Shown here: piece by piece, positions 50,701 to 62,624 of the stretch | How positions within the stretch are numbered: the first letter of the stretch is position 1 | Layout of the letters: the number at the start of each line of letters is the position of its first letter | Assembly (NCBI GenBank): GCA_030674185.1 | Contig: CM060307.1 | Location: 81,041,135-81,105,134 of the forward strand | DNA: 64,000 nt | Origin: Monoplex corrugatus | Taxonomy: Eukaryota; Mollusca; Gastropoda; Littorinimorpha; Ranellidae | Direction: 5' to 3' | Notes under the pieces: generated by a model | Told to the model about the DNA's origin: nothing | What the model saw: only the letters and a program-made list of their open reading frames with translations | Database searches by the model: none | Program-made: the position numbers and the translations under genes

Positions 50701-53700
50701 AAAAGAAAGTGGTGGGCGTGGCAGTGAGAGAGTGATTGAGGTGTGTGTTACTATTCAGTACGTTATGTGCACATAGGGTTTGGAGACACATCTGCAATAC
50801 TTTTATATATATGGTTTTCTTAGAATATTTTGTTTTTTATATTACTGGAATATTTTGTTTTTTATATTACTGATCCATAATGTATAACAATAAATTGTGT
50901 GAAATTTATTTCTGTCAATTTTATGGCCCATTCTTCACTAACCAATGTGTCAAATACAGCTAAAACTATCATAAATGGATAGTCTTTTCATTTCCCTTTC
51001 AGAAAAAAAGGGTTATGATTACTTTCATGCAATAATTTGCATGCTAGAATTTTTTGTTCATTATTACCCTTCCTGTGCAAAAATCATTTGGCAAATAGCA
51101 TGCACTAGCAAAACAATGTATTTGGCACTGAAGGGGTTAATTTGTGTTGCTGTTTATATTTAGTTCAAGCTTGCAGTTTGCCTTTGAACTGTGTAGCTGT
51201 CTATATTTAGTTCATATTTTCTTTGTAATAAGGTTTACTTATTTTTTTGTTTCTGTTTCTTTCCATACAGTCGTGTCCTGAGGAAAGATAATCCAGTCTT
51301 GAAAGCAAGTGATCTGGACATAGATGAACAAGATCATCTTAAACATGAACTGGAGGTATTTCTCAAACACATTTGTCAGTTGCTACTTTGTTATTTTAGT
51401 GGAATATTGTGCCAACCACATTGTGTAATACAGTATGATATTGGAAATATTTTTTTCTAACTCTTTTGTTGAAGACAGGCAGGGAAATTTTTACCTAACT
51501 CTTTTGTTGGAGACAGGCATGGAATTTTTTTCCTATCTCTTGTTGAAGACAGGCATGGACATTTTTTCCTAACTATTTTGTTGAGGACAGGATTGGACAT
51601 TTTTTCCTAACCCTTTGTTGAGGACAGACATGGACATTTTTTCCTAACCCTTTTGTTGAAGACAGGCATGGACTTTTTTCCTAATCCTTTTGTTGAAGAC
51701 AGACATGGACATTTTTTCCTAACCCTTTTGTTGAAGACAGGCATGGACATTTTTTCCTATCTCTTTTGTTGAAGACAGGCATGGACATTTTTTCCTATCT
51801 CTTTTGTTGAAGACAGACATGGACATTTTTTCCTAACCTTTTGTTGAAGACAGGCATGGACATTTTTTCCTATCTCTTTTGTTGAAGACAGGCATGGACA
51901 TTTTTTCCTATCTCTTTTGTTGAAGGACAGACATGGACATTTTTTCCTATCTCTTTTGTTGAAGACAGGCATGGACATTTTTTCCTATCTCTTTTGTTGA
52001 AGACAGGCATGGAATTTTTTCCTACCCTTTTGTTGAGACAGACATGGACATTTATTCCTACCTTTTGTTGAAGACAGACAGGACTTTTCTTAACCCTTTG
52101 TTGAAGACAGACATGGACATTTTTTCTAACCTTTTGTTGAAGACAGGCATGGACATTTTTTCCTTATCTTTTTGTTGGAGACAGGCGTGGACATTTTTTC
52201 TATCTCTTTTGTTGAAGACAGGCATGGACATTTTTTTAAACTCTTTTGTTGGAGACATGCATGGACATTTTTTCTTAATTCTTTTGTTGAGGGCAGGTGG
52301 ACATTTTTTTTAAGTGTTTTGTTGAGGCAGGCTGGACATTTTTTCTTAATCTCTTTTGTTGAGGCAGGTTGACATTTTTTCCTAACTCTTCTGTTGAAGA
52401 CAGGACATGGACATTTTTTCCTAACTCTTTTGTTGAAGACAGACTGGATAATTTTTCCTAACTCTTTGTTGAAGACAGGCATGGACATTTTTCCTAACTC
52501 TTTTGTTGAAGACAGGCGTAGACATTTTTCCTAACTCTTTTGTTGAAGACAGGCATGGAATTTTTTCCTAACTCTTTTGTTGAAGACAGGTGTAGACATT
52601 TTTCCTAACTCTTTTGTTGAAGACAGGCAGTGGACATTTTTCCTAACTCTTTTGTTGAAGACAGGGTGGACATTTTTCCTAACTCTTTTGTTGAAGACAG
52701 ACGTGGACATTTTTTCTAACTCTTTTGTTGAAGACAGGTGTGGACATTTTTCCTAACTCTTTTGTTGAAGACAGACGTGGACATTTTTTCTAACTTTTTG
52801 TTGAAGACAGGCGTGGACATTTTTCCTAACACTTTTGTTGAAGACAACGTGGACATTTTTCCTAACTCTTCTGTTGAAGACAGATGTGGATATTTTTCCT
52901 AACTTTTGTTGAATACAGACGTGGACATTTTTCCTAACTCTTTTGCTGAAGACAGATGTGGACGTGGCCAGACATTTTTCGTAACTCTTTTGTTGAAGAC
53001 AGACGTGGACATTTTTCCAATCTCTTTTGTTGAAGACAGGCATGGACATTTTTCCTAACTCTTTTGTTGAAGACAGGCGTGGACATCGAGTAGGTAAAAT
53101 GCTGACTTCCAATCAGAAGGCCTGGGATTTGATTCAGCCTTGGTTACTGGTACCTCCCACCTTGTGGGTTAAGAGTAGAGATTTTTCCAATCTCCCAGGT
53201 CAATATTTGTGCATACCTGCTAGTGTCTATACTCTCTTTTTGTTTATTGCATGCAGACCATTCAATTGTTTTTTCATTTCCTGTAAGGAAGAATTAGTGT
53301 TTATGTGTATATGAAATTTTGATTTATTTTTCTCTCTAGAACTTAGCTAGGACAATTCTCTTGGTGCCTGATTTCACGTATGTGTATTCTGCATTGGGGA
53401 CATTGTGTTATAGTGGGATCCAGATGATTTTGTGATATGTGATTAGAACACATATTCACTATTTCACATTGACTTGACTTAGCTAATGTTGACTAATTCG
53501 GTCATTGAGGTTCATAAACAAGAGCATTTTAAGAAGCTTATGGCAGTAGGAAGTTTGATTGAAATAAGGCTCATCCATGTATTTCATTTCATTGATTTGA
53601 TCACTATCATGACATGATTTTGTAAAGAGGAATTTTAATATGGTAAACAATTTTCACCCAAAGTGGTTGGAAATGAAAAAATGTATCTGCAAAAATCCCT

Positions 53701-56700
53701 TGCCTATTTATAGATTTAAACAATATGTCAGTCAAATGTCTACAGAGAAATTGTGATTGTAAGATTGATATTTGCAGTTTGGCCTTCAGGTTCACTGCAA
53801 TCAAAACGTTAACCAAAACAGGGAAGTTTTGATATTGCTTGACCATCTTGCTAATGAAATTGATTGATAATGATGCTTTATGGCAATGATACTTACTCTA
53901 CTTACTCTGACTTACTTTATGACAGTGGTATTATATTTTCCAACATTAGACGTGAGATTTCACCAGTATTTTCAGCATCGCTGTTGAATTTAGAACGAGA
54001 GCCGCCCTGCGATGTTGGTAAAGAAGGATTATTTATCTGGTTAACTCTCTGGAATGCAACAATAAAATGAGATTTGAGAAGTTATCAGGGTCAGAGCTGG
54101 ATAGGATATATTCCTTGTATCAGCAAGGGAAATGTTGCATGCCTTTACCATCTTATTAATAATGTAACATGATATTATAGACAGTGGCATTAGTAGATCT
54201 GTGTTTTATCTACCATTGAAATATGACTGGCTTTGCCATCATTTGATACATGTACAAAGTTTCTGATGCTCTTTGCAGAAACCAGACTTTAAACACTTGG
54301 TAGTCCCTTTGATTTAGATTATTCTTTGCAGACCTGGAAAAATGACATGGAAGACAGAGAGCAAATGCTCAGCACCACCACAGTCAGCAAGAAAGGTGGA
54401 GCTGAAGACCTTGCTTTTGAAGAGGATGCCAGTCTGCCCCCTGTGAGATCAGGCAAAGTCATGTCTGTGGATGGAAAGGTCAGCTGCTAAGATAAATGCT
54501 GTTGTGATAATTGACGTTATTTGTTTTAGGCTGGGTGCTCTATTTATTTGTGATTACATGTTGGGGTTGGGTAAGGTAAACAGAGAGGGAGAGGTGATAG
54601 GCACCTCTCTCATAACACTGGTACTTTGAAAAGTTGAGGTCGCTGCCACTCATACCTACCAAAGGAGGATTAAGTCATAATTGTTGTGTCTTGTTACTTT
54701 TTTTGTGTAGATGGATTCCATACAGATATATATCAGCAGTGCAGTTTGAAGTTTTATATGTGTGTGGATGTAATGCCTTTTTCCTTTAGATTTTATTTGT
54801 TTGGTGGTGGTGGTGGTTGTTGTTGTTGTGTTTTTGCTCTTATTTAAAAATGGAAATGGGCTATACTTGTGGTTGCTACATTTAGTGTAGTTTTGAATAC
54901 AATAGCACATTCACTATCTTGATGCTGTTTAATTGCACATATTCTGCCGGGTCTCGCAAATGCTGATCTGAGACTGCATTTATCAGGTAGGCCTACCGTG
55001 TCATACAGGTGCTGATCGGCAACAAGTAGTTAGGCCTTCCATGTCTCACAAATGCTGATTGTCAACAACTAGTTAAGCCTCCAGTGTCTCTTAAGTGATT
55101 ATCAGCAGTGATTATCTAGGCCTACCATGTCTTACAAGTGCTGATCGATTATAATTAGCTAGGACTACCATGTCTCCTATTTCTTATTGGCAGTTATTAG
55201 CTAGGTCTATGTCTTTTAAGTGCTGATTGCAGTTATTAGCTAGGTCTACCATCTCTTTTAAGTGCTGATTGGCAGTGATTAGTTAGGCTTACCATGTCTC
55301 TTTTAAGTGCTAATTAGCAATGATTAGTTAGGCCTACCATGTCTCTTTTAAGTGCTAATTAGCAGTGATTAGTTTGGTCACCATGTCTCTTTTAAGTGCT
55401 AATGAACAGTGATTAGTTTTTGCTCACCATGTCTCTTTTAAGTGCTGATAGCAGTGATAGTTAGGCTTACCATGTCTTTTAAGTGTAATTAGCCATGATT
55501 AGTTGGGGCCTTTCCAGTCTCTTTTAAGTGCTAATTAGTGATGATTAGTTGGGCCTACGTGTCTCTTTAAGTGCTAATTGCAGGGATTAGTTGGGCTTAC
55601 CATATCTCTTAAGTGCTAATTAGCAGTGATTAGCTGGGCCTACCATGTCTCTTTTAAGTGCTGATTGGCAATGATTAGCTATGCTTACTATGTCTCGCAA
55701 GTGCTGATTGGCAGTGATTAGCTAGGCCTACCATGTCTCGTGAATGCTGATTTGCAGTAGTTAGCTAGCCCTGCTGTATCTCACAAGCGCTGATCAGCAA
55801 CAATCAGATAGGATCACTGTGTCTCACAGATGCTGATAGGCAACAATTAGCTAGGCTTATTGTGTCCCACTCATGTTGATCTGCAACACTTTGGTAGGCC
55901 CACCATATAGCAATGCCGTGCGAACCGAAACGCGACGTCAAATTTGTGGTACCAAAAACTGGGGAAAACCGGGGCCGGCCGCAAAACTGGAGGGGTCTTC
56001 GGTTCAATCAAGTATTACTGCCTCTTTAATTGGTGTTTCATTCTTATTTTTTGTCTTATGTGAATAAGAAATGAATAAAGATTTGAATGATTGCCTTTTT
56101 ATATACTTAGAGCGAAAATGGAATTAGTTATTTGATGAGAAAGTCGAAAATCCGCGCTTCGGGCGCAGTCGCGGAGACGGTATGCGTTTAGAATCGAAGT
56201 TTGTTCGGGATGCTTCACTATTTCGGTCGGTACGGCTATATTTGTGAACCAATCACATTGTAATTTTGCAGCCAATGAGAATTAATGTAACAGAATGATA
56301 TATCCCGACGACACCTATGTGTGCCAGTTTCGAACAGAGATCGACGCTTCCAAAGTTTTGCTTTTTTTCATCGGAAAAGTTTGCAGGCAAGTCGCCATTT
56401 TTGGAACTTGTCGTCGGCGGGATTCGATTTTACATGCTTTTTTCCATATATTAGTGTAATATGAAATCAATTTGATTTAAAATACGGCCGTACGCCAACT
56501 TTTTACATGAGGATCTGTACCAGATCAACGTCGGAATGTGCCGACGCCAGTAGCCTGAGTAGGCCTACAACCGAAACAGAACGCTGTGCAAGTTTCAGCT
56601 CGGCAAGTTTTGGCTGTCAAAGACTAGATCTAGCAATCAACAGATCAAGTTCTGTTTTATCTGTAACATTGTATTTTTCAAGAAAAGTACTAGCCTACTG

Positions 56701-57018
56701 CGTTTGAACTCGATTCGGAGTTGTTAGCCGAAGCTTGGTTTGTCAACCATTTCCTTCCCGAGGTCATGCTAATTCGCATGTCGCTGTGTAGACCTGCTCA
56801 CCCCATGACGGGCGAGCTTACTACTAAAAATACTATGTGATCGACGGGCTTCGCGGGGCCGTGGAAAATGGGTTTGCCCAAACAGAGGGATAACCCTCCT
56901 CCTCCAACTCTCTCTCTCTCTCACTCAAATTTTAAATGAATGAATAAACAGATCTAAATAATTTTTTTTTTCAAATCAATAAACAGTTCTGTGCAAGTCT
57001 TGTACTTTCCATGACATG

Positions 57019-57100
<82 letters not shown>

Positions 57101-60100
57101 AGAACAAAAAATGAATAAATAACAAAAAATGAATAAATAACAAAAAATGAATAAATAAGTAAATAGGCCCCAGTACATTCATATCCAACTTCCAAGTCAT
57201 TGTTAACAGGCATGATCCTCTCTCTTTTTCTCTCTCTCTCTCTCTGACAACACACACACACACACACTAATACACACAGAGATTTAGAATGTCACAAAAC
57301 AAAATCTTCTGTTCATTGTTATAATATTCTTTTTTTTGGTTTTGAAACTGAATAGAAGGCTATGAGTTGTATTATTTGTAAAGTAGGCCATCCATTAGCT
57401 TACGTAGTTGTTTCAATTTGTAGTCAGTATCTGGAAAGGATATGCCTATTGTCATTAATTTGTTTTAACGGGAAGATTGCATCTTATTTAGTAGTAGCCT
57501 ATTATTGATTCTTATTAAAGGGCAAGAGTACACTGGAAACACTTAGCAGGATTGCTCTGCTTTGGTGGATTTTTACCAGTAATATGCTAAAAATCAAAGT
57601 CGTGAGTGTGGGCTTAATGTTAAAGTAATATTGATGTGGAGACTATGCATTATGGTTTCCTTTCCTTTCCAGTCTCAATGAATAGTATATATTATGCAGA
57701 AATTCATATATTTCTCTATTGTAGGAGTTAAGTGACCTGTTCCTGAATGGCAAGTGGTCCCATATCCTTCCAGAAGTTTTCTTTGGACGCTGGCTGTGCT
57801 AAGTGTTCGGGGACTTGACTCATCCACAGTCAGTCTGTCAGTTTTCTAAACACTGATGAATAAAATAAAAATCAGATGTACTGTGCAAAAATCTTGTCTG
57901 ATATGTTTTCCTCTGTGTGTGTGTATGTGTATGTGTTGTATGTGTGTGTGTTTAGTTTTTAGTAGAATATTGATCAGATGATATTTTTGGATAGCCTGCA
58001 GCATAAAAGCATGCAGTAATTTTTAATATTTCAACTATTTAAGTGATTCCAGAAGTCATTGATTCTCAAATTTCCTTTTATATGTACAGAAACTGATGAA
58101 ATATTACAAATTATTCATAAGACTACTGAAGTAACGAGTCGTGACTTTTTTGGTTTAATTTGCAGTAATAAGACACTTGAACGATGAGCAAAATGATTTT
58201 ATATCTATCTCATGAAATGATTATATATCCTTGTTTTGTTTCTAGCTTCATTTTTGTCTGTTATTAATACAATATGGGCAATTATTAATGAAAAACAGAT
58301 AAAACATGCCAAATATCACATGTTTCCTGTAATAAGACAAAAATGGCTGTCGCAGAGTTACGATAATGGTTTCATTCAATTCGGCATACAAAAATACATC
58401 AACGATCAAACTTTTATGACATTTGGTCCTGTCTGTCTCTCACAATTACAAAATGAATGTCATTTCCAGCAAAATCAGCATACCATGCCATTTGATGGGT
58501 TTGTTCTGTGACAGCTGTTCCTTCTTTGTCCCACTAAAAGGTGGTACCAAAATTTAAGAAATTTTTGACGCTTCAAATTCGAATATCTCGTGAACTAATA
58601 GTCCGATCTGAAAAATTTAAACTGCTTTTTACTCAGAACAACAATATCTTCAAAACCATATAAATCTTTTAACTCAAAACCCAATTTCAATTTTTCATGC
58701 GGCATTGCTACACCATATCCCACAAGTGCTGATCAGCAACACTTAGCTGGGCTTACTGTGTTTCACAAGTGCTGATCAGCAACAATTAGCTAGGCTTATT
58801 GTGTCTCACAAGTGCTGATCAGCAACAATTAGTGAGGCTTATTGTGTCTCACAAGTGCTGATCAGCAACAGGAAGATTAGGAAAATGCAGGCAACATTCA
58901 TAGGCCATTTTATGAGGAAAGGGGAATTGGAACACCTGGTCCAACAGGAAAGCTGGAGGGAAGGAGAGTACCGGGTAGACCCAGGGAGAAGATACTAGAC
59001 AGATTTGCAGAGTAGCTGAAGACCAGGAGGGTGGAAGAGATGCTTGAGGCAACAAGAGATAGGGACAGATGGAAGTCCATAATCGCCAACACCAGGCAGC
59101 AAGGCACATGATGATGATGATGATGATTGTGTCTCACAAGTGCTAATCAGCAACAATTAGCTAGGCTTATTGTATCTCACAAGTGCTGATCAGCAACCAT
59201 TAGCTAGGCTTGTTGTGTCTCACAAGTGCTGATCAGCAACAATTAGCTGGGCTTGTTGTGTCTCACAAGTGCTGATCAGCAACAGTTAGCTAGGCTTATT
59301 GTGTCTCACGAGTGCTGATCAGCAACAATTAGCTAGGCTTATTGTGTCTCAAAAGTGCTGATCAGCAACAGTTGGCTAGGCTTATTGTGTCTCACAAATG
59401 CCGATCAACAACTAGTAGCAAGGCCTAGATAATCATTGCCAATCAGCACTTTTGAGATTGGTAAGTATGTTTATTGAATGCAGTTTTAGCAAATAAATTT
59501 GCTACTGCAAGCATTATATATTTTTGCAGATAAAAGATGCAGATCCAGCTAATGTCAAAGAAGGAAAGAAGAAAGTCATGCCACGCAGCTACAAGGAGTG
59601 GGATAAGTATGTTCATATACGATTTTTATCTTTGTAAACTATTGATACGTTTGAAACACATTTACTTTGGAGATACATGTTTTATATCCTTTGAAATGAA
59701 TTGCTGCACCATGTGACCTTATTTCTGTATTTTAGACTGCAGTATTTATTATCTAAAGTTCAGCTGCAAAATGTTATTACTGTCAGAGCTTCGTTCTGGT
59801 CCAGTGTTTTTAGCCATTACATTGACCCCATGATGAATCATGTTTCTTTCTGTGTTGTAATTGTGGGTTTAAAGAAATGGTAGAACAAGGACCTCACCGT
59901 GGGTTGCCAGGGGCTCTTTCAGTATAAATAGTATCCCCATCTTCTGGAACTTACGCGTGCTAAAAATTTCCTCTTCTGTCACTCTTCATGTTTCTGCCTT
60001 GTTCCTTTGCTTTCTGTCATTTCTTCCTGTCATTTTCTGCCTTGCTGGTCTGTTCACCTGGATGTGTTCGATAAGGTCTTATGTACTTCCTCTTAGGATT

Positions 60101-61266
60101 GATAATCGGATACATGTATTTAAGTGCATATTTCGCTCTTGGGAAATGAGATATACGGAAGCAATTTTAGGTAATCTTGGCCCATTTTTATACATGTTTT
60201 GGTGTTCTTTGTTGTGTTTAACTTTGTTGTGTTTAAATTTGTATTCAGGTATGTTTTTTAAATCCTGTGTGTGATTAATTGGACAGAGTGGTTGACGCCA
60301 AGAGCATTTCCATAGATTGTGTACACGAATGCATTGATGTGTGTACTTAGTTTTCTTTTCTTTTTTTTTTTGCCTTGTTGAAGTGTTTTGTTTTGTTTGT
60401 TTTGAAACGGTTATAGTCCTGATATGGCTCTATGCAGTCAGCTTGTCTTTAGACAAAAATAACAATGACAAATAGAACAAGGACTCTACCTTCAGATATT
60501 ACAGTACACCCTGCCAACCTATCCATCCATCCATCCCACTGGATAGTTCACATATTGCGTTCCTGTTATAAGGAGATTTCAAACTGTATTTGCTGTTTGA
60601 TCAACAGGTTTGACGTTGACAAAGAACTGGAGAAAGCTGAAGAAGACACGGCTCCAAAGAAAACAGAACATCAAGCATCAACCTTCAAACCTGACGGAAT
60701 TGCATCAAGGATTGATACACAGGGTATTAAAAACCAGAGCACTTACGAAACATATTTTATACACTGCCTGTATTATTATGCAATAGATACATACATTTTT
60801 GACATATGACGGTGTATGAGAAAAAGGAAAAAGCACATCATTTTTAGGTTTTATGTGTGGATTTCATCATATTTTGTGAAAGATAAGAAAAAGTACAAGG
60901 TACCAAAACATTTATTTTATCATGAATGATTTCCACTTTACTAGATTTATTTAACTTTAGCTGCCATGTTATTTTTAGAAAATGGCGTCAGGCTTGGTCA
61001 TTTATTTTGGACATTCCAACAAAACGTTCATCGTTTGTCTTTTGTGTATGCTAGACAAAGGCCAGTTGATCAGAAATTTGTGTCTGTCTGTTTGAGAATT
61101 AAATGTGTGTCTACATTCTGTTTTCTGGTTCATATATTGTATGTCATTACAATGTGTCACTGTTGGTAAATTCAGTTGACGTGAAAGTCATGTCTGCTTT
61201 ATTGCAGGTATGAGTAATGCAGAGAAGAGAGCCAAAGCTGTACGAGAGAAGGACAAAGGAAATGAG
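47620..61266 (+). CDS. SPAG1: SPAG1 homologue, N-terminal half (7 exons), 3' part outside window
   Basis: SPAG1 is a cytoplasmic TPR co-chaperone used in axonemal dynein-arm preassembly with HSP90/HSP70 and R2TP-like complexes. Exons: 47620-47749, 50307-50381, 51271-51355, 54332-54478, 59530-59606, 60608-60723, 61208-61266. Junctions are GT-AG and all phases match. Family landmarks in order are IPLTHLDYSYIKGCTDVK, RSGDEGHYPDLEKE, SRVLRKDNP, LPPVRS, PRSYKEWDKFDVDKE, RIDTQGMS.AEK and REKDKGNE. The last exon stops exactly where TPR1 (usually A...GDY..A) should begin, and no TPR exon was found up to 64000. The first coding exon contains a one-base frameshift near 47722. Introns carry satellites and a hAT-like element. 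Homology is from family pattern memory, not a search. Confidence 0.88.
47750..49362. other. SPAG1 intron 1, left part
   Basis: No recognised gene or transposon. Short chance frames only. Confidence 0.5.
49367..49550. mobile_element. Nested TTAA MITE, CCCTTTGACTCC family, copies d and d'
   Basis: Outer element: TTAA (49363-49366) | CCCTTTGACTCCTGCAGCC ... GGTACAGGAGTCAAAGGG | TTAA (49551-49554). Inside it a second, near-perfect foldback sits between TTAA 49433-49436 and TTAA 49508-49511, with about 35-base arms (CCCTATCCACCAGCTTCCTG / mirrored) that differ by one indel. Confidence 0.78.
50307..50381 (+). CDS. SPAG1: SPAG1 coding exon 2
   Basis: Encodes (R)SGDEGHYPDLEKETEKKLEQ LNPK between ttctcag and gtttgt. 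The RSGEEGYYPEL-type motif that follows the first exon in SPAG1 proteins is evident. Confidence 0.88.
50964..51136. repeat. Dispersed ~175-bp repeat, copy 2
   Basis: Same layout as 47355-47528. The right end GGCACTGAAGGGG is followed by TTAA; the left flank is CTAA. Confidence 0.6.
51271..51355 (+). CDS. SPAG1: SPAG1 coding exon 3
   Basis: Encodes (S)RVLRKDNPVLKASDLDIDEQ DHLKHELE. The acceptor is catacag after a T-rich tract and the donor is gtattt. The downstream intron opens with the 38-bp satellite about 100 bases later. Confidence 0.87.
51455..53088 (+). repeat. 38-bp satellite array (~42 units) in SPAG1 intron
   Basis: Units of type GGCATGGACATTTTTTCCTA + TCTCTTTTGTTGAAGACA. Sub-blocks differ systematically (GGCATGG early, GACGTGG/GGCGTGG late), and single-base indels are frequent. 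The array starts about 100 bases after exon 3 and stops abruptly at a SINE fragment. Confidence 0.95.
53085..53240 (+). repeat. tRNA-SINE fragment
   Basis: Starts ATCGAGTAGGTAAAATGCTG ... GATTTGATTC (degenerate B box), then TGGTACCTCCCACCTTGTGG and TTTTTCCAATCTCCCAGGTC ... CATACCTGCTAGTGTCT. Matches the head-to-body region of common gastropod tRNA-SINEs. Confidence 0.55.
54332..54478 (+). CDS. SPAG1: SPAG1 coding exon 4
   Basis: 49 codons, TWKNDMEDREQMLS ... EDASLPPVRSGKVMSVDGK, phase 0 at both ends. LPPVR is the conserved segment upstream of the charged linker. Acceptor ttgcag, donor gtcagc. Confidence 0.85.
54950..55908 (+). repeat. 43-bp satellite array, left block
   Basis: About 21 diverged units of type AGGCCTACCATGTCTCTTTT + AAGTGCTGATTAGCAGTGATTAGCT. 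Interrupted by the hAT-like element at CACCATAT. Confidence 0.9.
57019..57099. repeat. (CT)n microsatellite
   Basis: About 80 bases of TC repeats, followed by three AACAAAAAATGAATAAAT units (57104-57160). Confidence 0.95.
57725..57866 (+). other. Possible alternative terminal exon of SPAG1 with poly(A) signal
   Basis: A ctctattgtag acceptor is followed by an in-phase 25-codon frame (phase 0 from exon 4): ELSDLFLNGKWSHILPEVFF GRWLC then TAA at 57800-57802. AATAAA lies about 60 bases later (57861-57866). If used, it would end SPAG1 before the EWDKFDV exon and all TPRs. It lies inside the hAT-like insertion. Speculative. Confidence 0.25.
58711..59440 (+). repeat. 43-bp satellite array, right block
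   Basis: Units GTGCTGATCAGCAACAATTA + GCTAGGCTTATTGTGTCTCACAA, more homogeneous than the left block. Interrupted at 58871-59126 by an RTE 3' end. Confidence 0.92.
58871..59126 (+). mobile_element. RTE LINE 3' end fragment inside the satellite
   Basis: Closely matches 37297-37550 of the LINE above (RKIRKRQATFIGHFMRKG-type sequence, then (GAT)n), with small indels. The junctions cut the satellite unit, and about 14 bases of the unit are absent at the insertion point. No target duplication was found. Confidence 0.85.
59530..59606 (+). CDS. SPAG1: SPAG1 coding exon 5
   Basis: Encodes IKDADPANVKEGKKKVMPRS YKEWDK (last codon split). The P+.Y.EWDKFDV+KE junction with the next exon is a strong family signature. 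Acceptor ttttgcag, donor gtatgt. Confidence 0.88.
60608..60723 (+). CDS. SPAG1: SPAG1 coding exon 6
   Basis: 38 codons, FDVDKELEKAEEDTAPKKTE ... GIASRIDTQ, flanked by aacag and a GT donor (gtatta). RIDT then G matches the linker just before TPR1. Confidence 0.88.
61208..61266 (+). CDS. SPAG1: SPAG1 coding exon 7
   Basis: Encodes (G)MSNAEKRAKAVREKDKGNE. The REK.KGNE motif immediately precedes the first TPR in SPAG1/TTC-type co-chaperones. Acceptor attgcag, donor gtttga (weak). Confidence 0.85.
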
Positions 61267-61269
61267 GTT

Positions 61270-61978
61270 TGAAAATAATTAAAATGAAAATACGAAGGAA
61301 TGAGAGATGGGGGTGGGTAGTTTACTCTTATACTTGCAGAATGTTTGGAGTCGATTGCACAAAGGAAAGGAAATTGTAAATGATGATGATATAAAGGAAG
61401 GGGAAGAACTTACACCTGTACATTAAAAAATACAAATGTTTCAGAGGAGATGACTTTCATGTCTTCTAGCAACCCAAAAGAGCTGTCCAGTTATTGAAGG
61501 GTAGTACTATGTCCTTTATATCATTGTCATTTAAGAATTATTGTTTGAGGTGTTGGTGGGTGGATGTGGATTTTCTTTGTGAGTATTTTTCAAACAGCAG
61601 TATTTTTTCAAATACAACCTTTACTCCTCTTTTCATAACTTAATGATAGTCTATTTGTATTTCTTTGGGATGTACAAATTAAAACATTGATACATATTTA
61701 GGAATTTTATGTTTCCTTTCCTTCTGTGTATATTGGATGCTTACTCTGAATGATTTGAAAATATATTTTAGCTTTATATGCTGTACCATGTCAGACTGAG
61801 CATTAGGGTGCCAGTAAGTCACCCTGTCCCGGCTAGTTTTAACGGCTAATACTCTGAGGAATTGGAAATAGCCCTGTATTAGTCAAACCACCATTTAATC
61901 CATTCTTCTGGCTGCCATTTTACCAAACATATGTGTCTCAGCCAACCAGCTCATCTTTGATCAGTTTTATGTTCAGTC
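61270..61978. other. SPAG1 intron, nothing recognised
   Basis: No TPR-encoding exon or classified repeat seen. Confidence 0.5.
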
Positions 61979-61982
61979 TTAA

Positions 61983-62624
61983 CTCACTCGCTACATACGA
62001 TTATGCCCCTTGCCATTCCCCTGATACGCACCATTTGTATAGATCATGAGAAAATTCTCATACAAACAAATGAAAACAGAGAGTTTTGAAATTTGGCAGG
62101 TCATATATTAAAAGATTGGTGTACAAAATGCTGAAATTTCAACTGTCTAACCCTCATGGCTGCTGAGTAATGGTACAAGTAAAATTACACAAATTTTCAA
62201 CTGAACAATGTCTTACAAAATACACAGTCAGGTCAATAAATCAGTTCCTACAGTCCATTTTGAATGAAATTTCATAAAATCCAACGTGCACACACTCCAC
62301 ATGCACTGAAGGAAGAGATCGTGTTGATCAGCGCTGAGTTGTTTAGTATTGTTCAGCCATTTGCTTTTCCGTCGTCTGCTTTGCTGCGGAGATAGTGGGT
62401 TGTGAACTTTGCACTGTCCACACACCAACTGTGTAGTACAGTGACCTCATGGCCTGAAACGAGGCTAAGAATGACCAAAGAATCTATTTCAGGCTATTAG
62501 TTTTGGTTAACGGAAATACTGAAAGCCCCGCTAATTTTCAAAACCCAAGTCGGATTTCTCCGACGCTCGTAGACAATCGTTGTTGAGACATGATCGGAAA
62601 ATCCCGACGCTCGTAACGAGAGAG
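61983..62624 (-). mobile_element. TTAA MITE, CTCACTCGCTAC family, copy 2
   Basis: 642 bases with intact TTAA on both sides (61979-61982, 62625-62628). CTCACTCGCTACATACG ... CTCGTAACGAGAGAG termini. Reverse orientation of 8701-9327, with shared interior (ATTATGCCCCTTGCC, GGTCATATATTAAAAGATTGG). Confidence 0.82.

Larger units (their letters stand above)
55909..58710. mobile_element. hAT-like element (2802 bp), 8-bp target duplication
   Basis: CACCATAT (55901-55908) | AGCAATGCCG ... CGGCATTGCTA | CACCATAT (58711-58718). The inverted termini (T)AGCAATGCCG are about 10 bases, and array phase is restored when the element is removed. Eight-base duplications and short TAG-starting termini fit hAT. 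No recognisable transposase was read, so it is non-autonomous or unclassified. It contains a CpG-rich part (about 56110-56860) and a (CT)n tract. Confidence 0.75.

Noticed and set aside
51757..52488. Open frames reading KCPCLSSTKE-type repeats
   Set aside because: They are translations of the 38-bp satellite; 38 is not a multiple of 3 and indels vary the frame, so no protein is implied.
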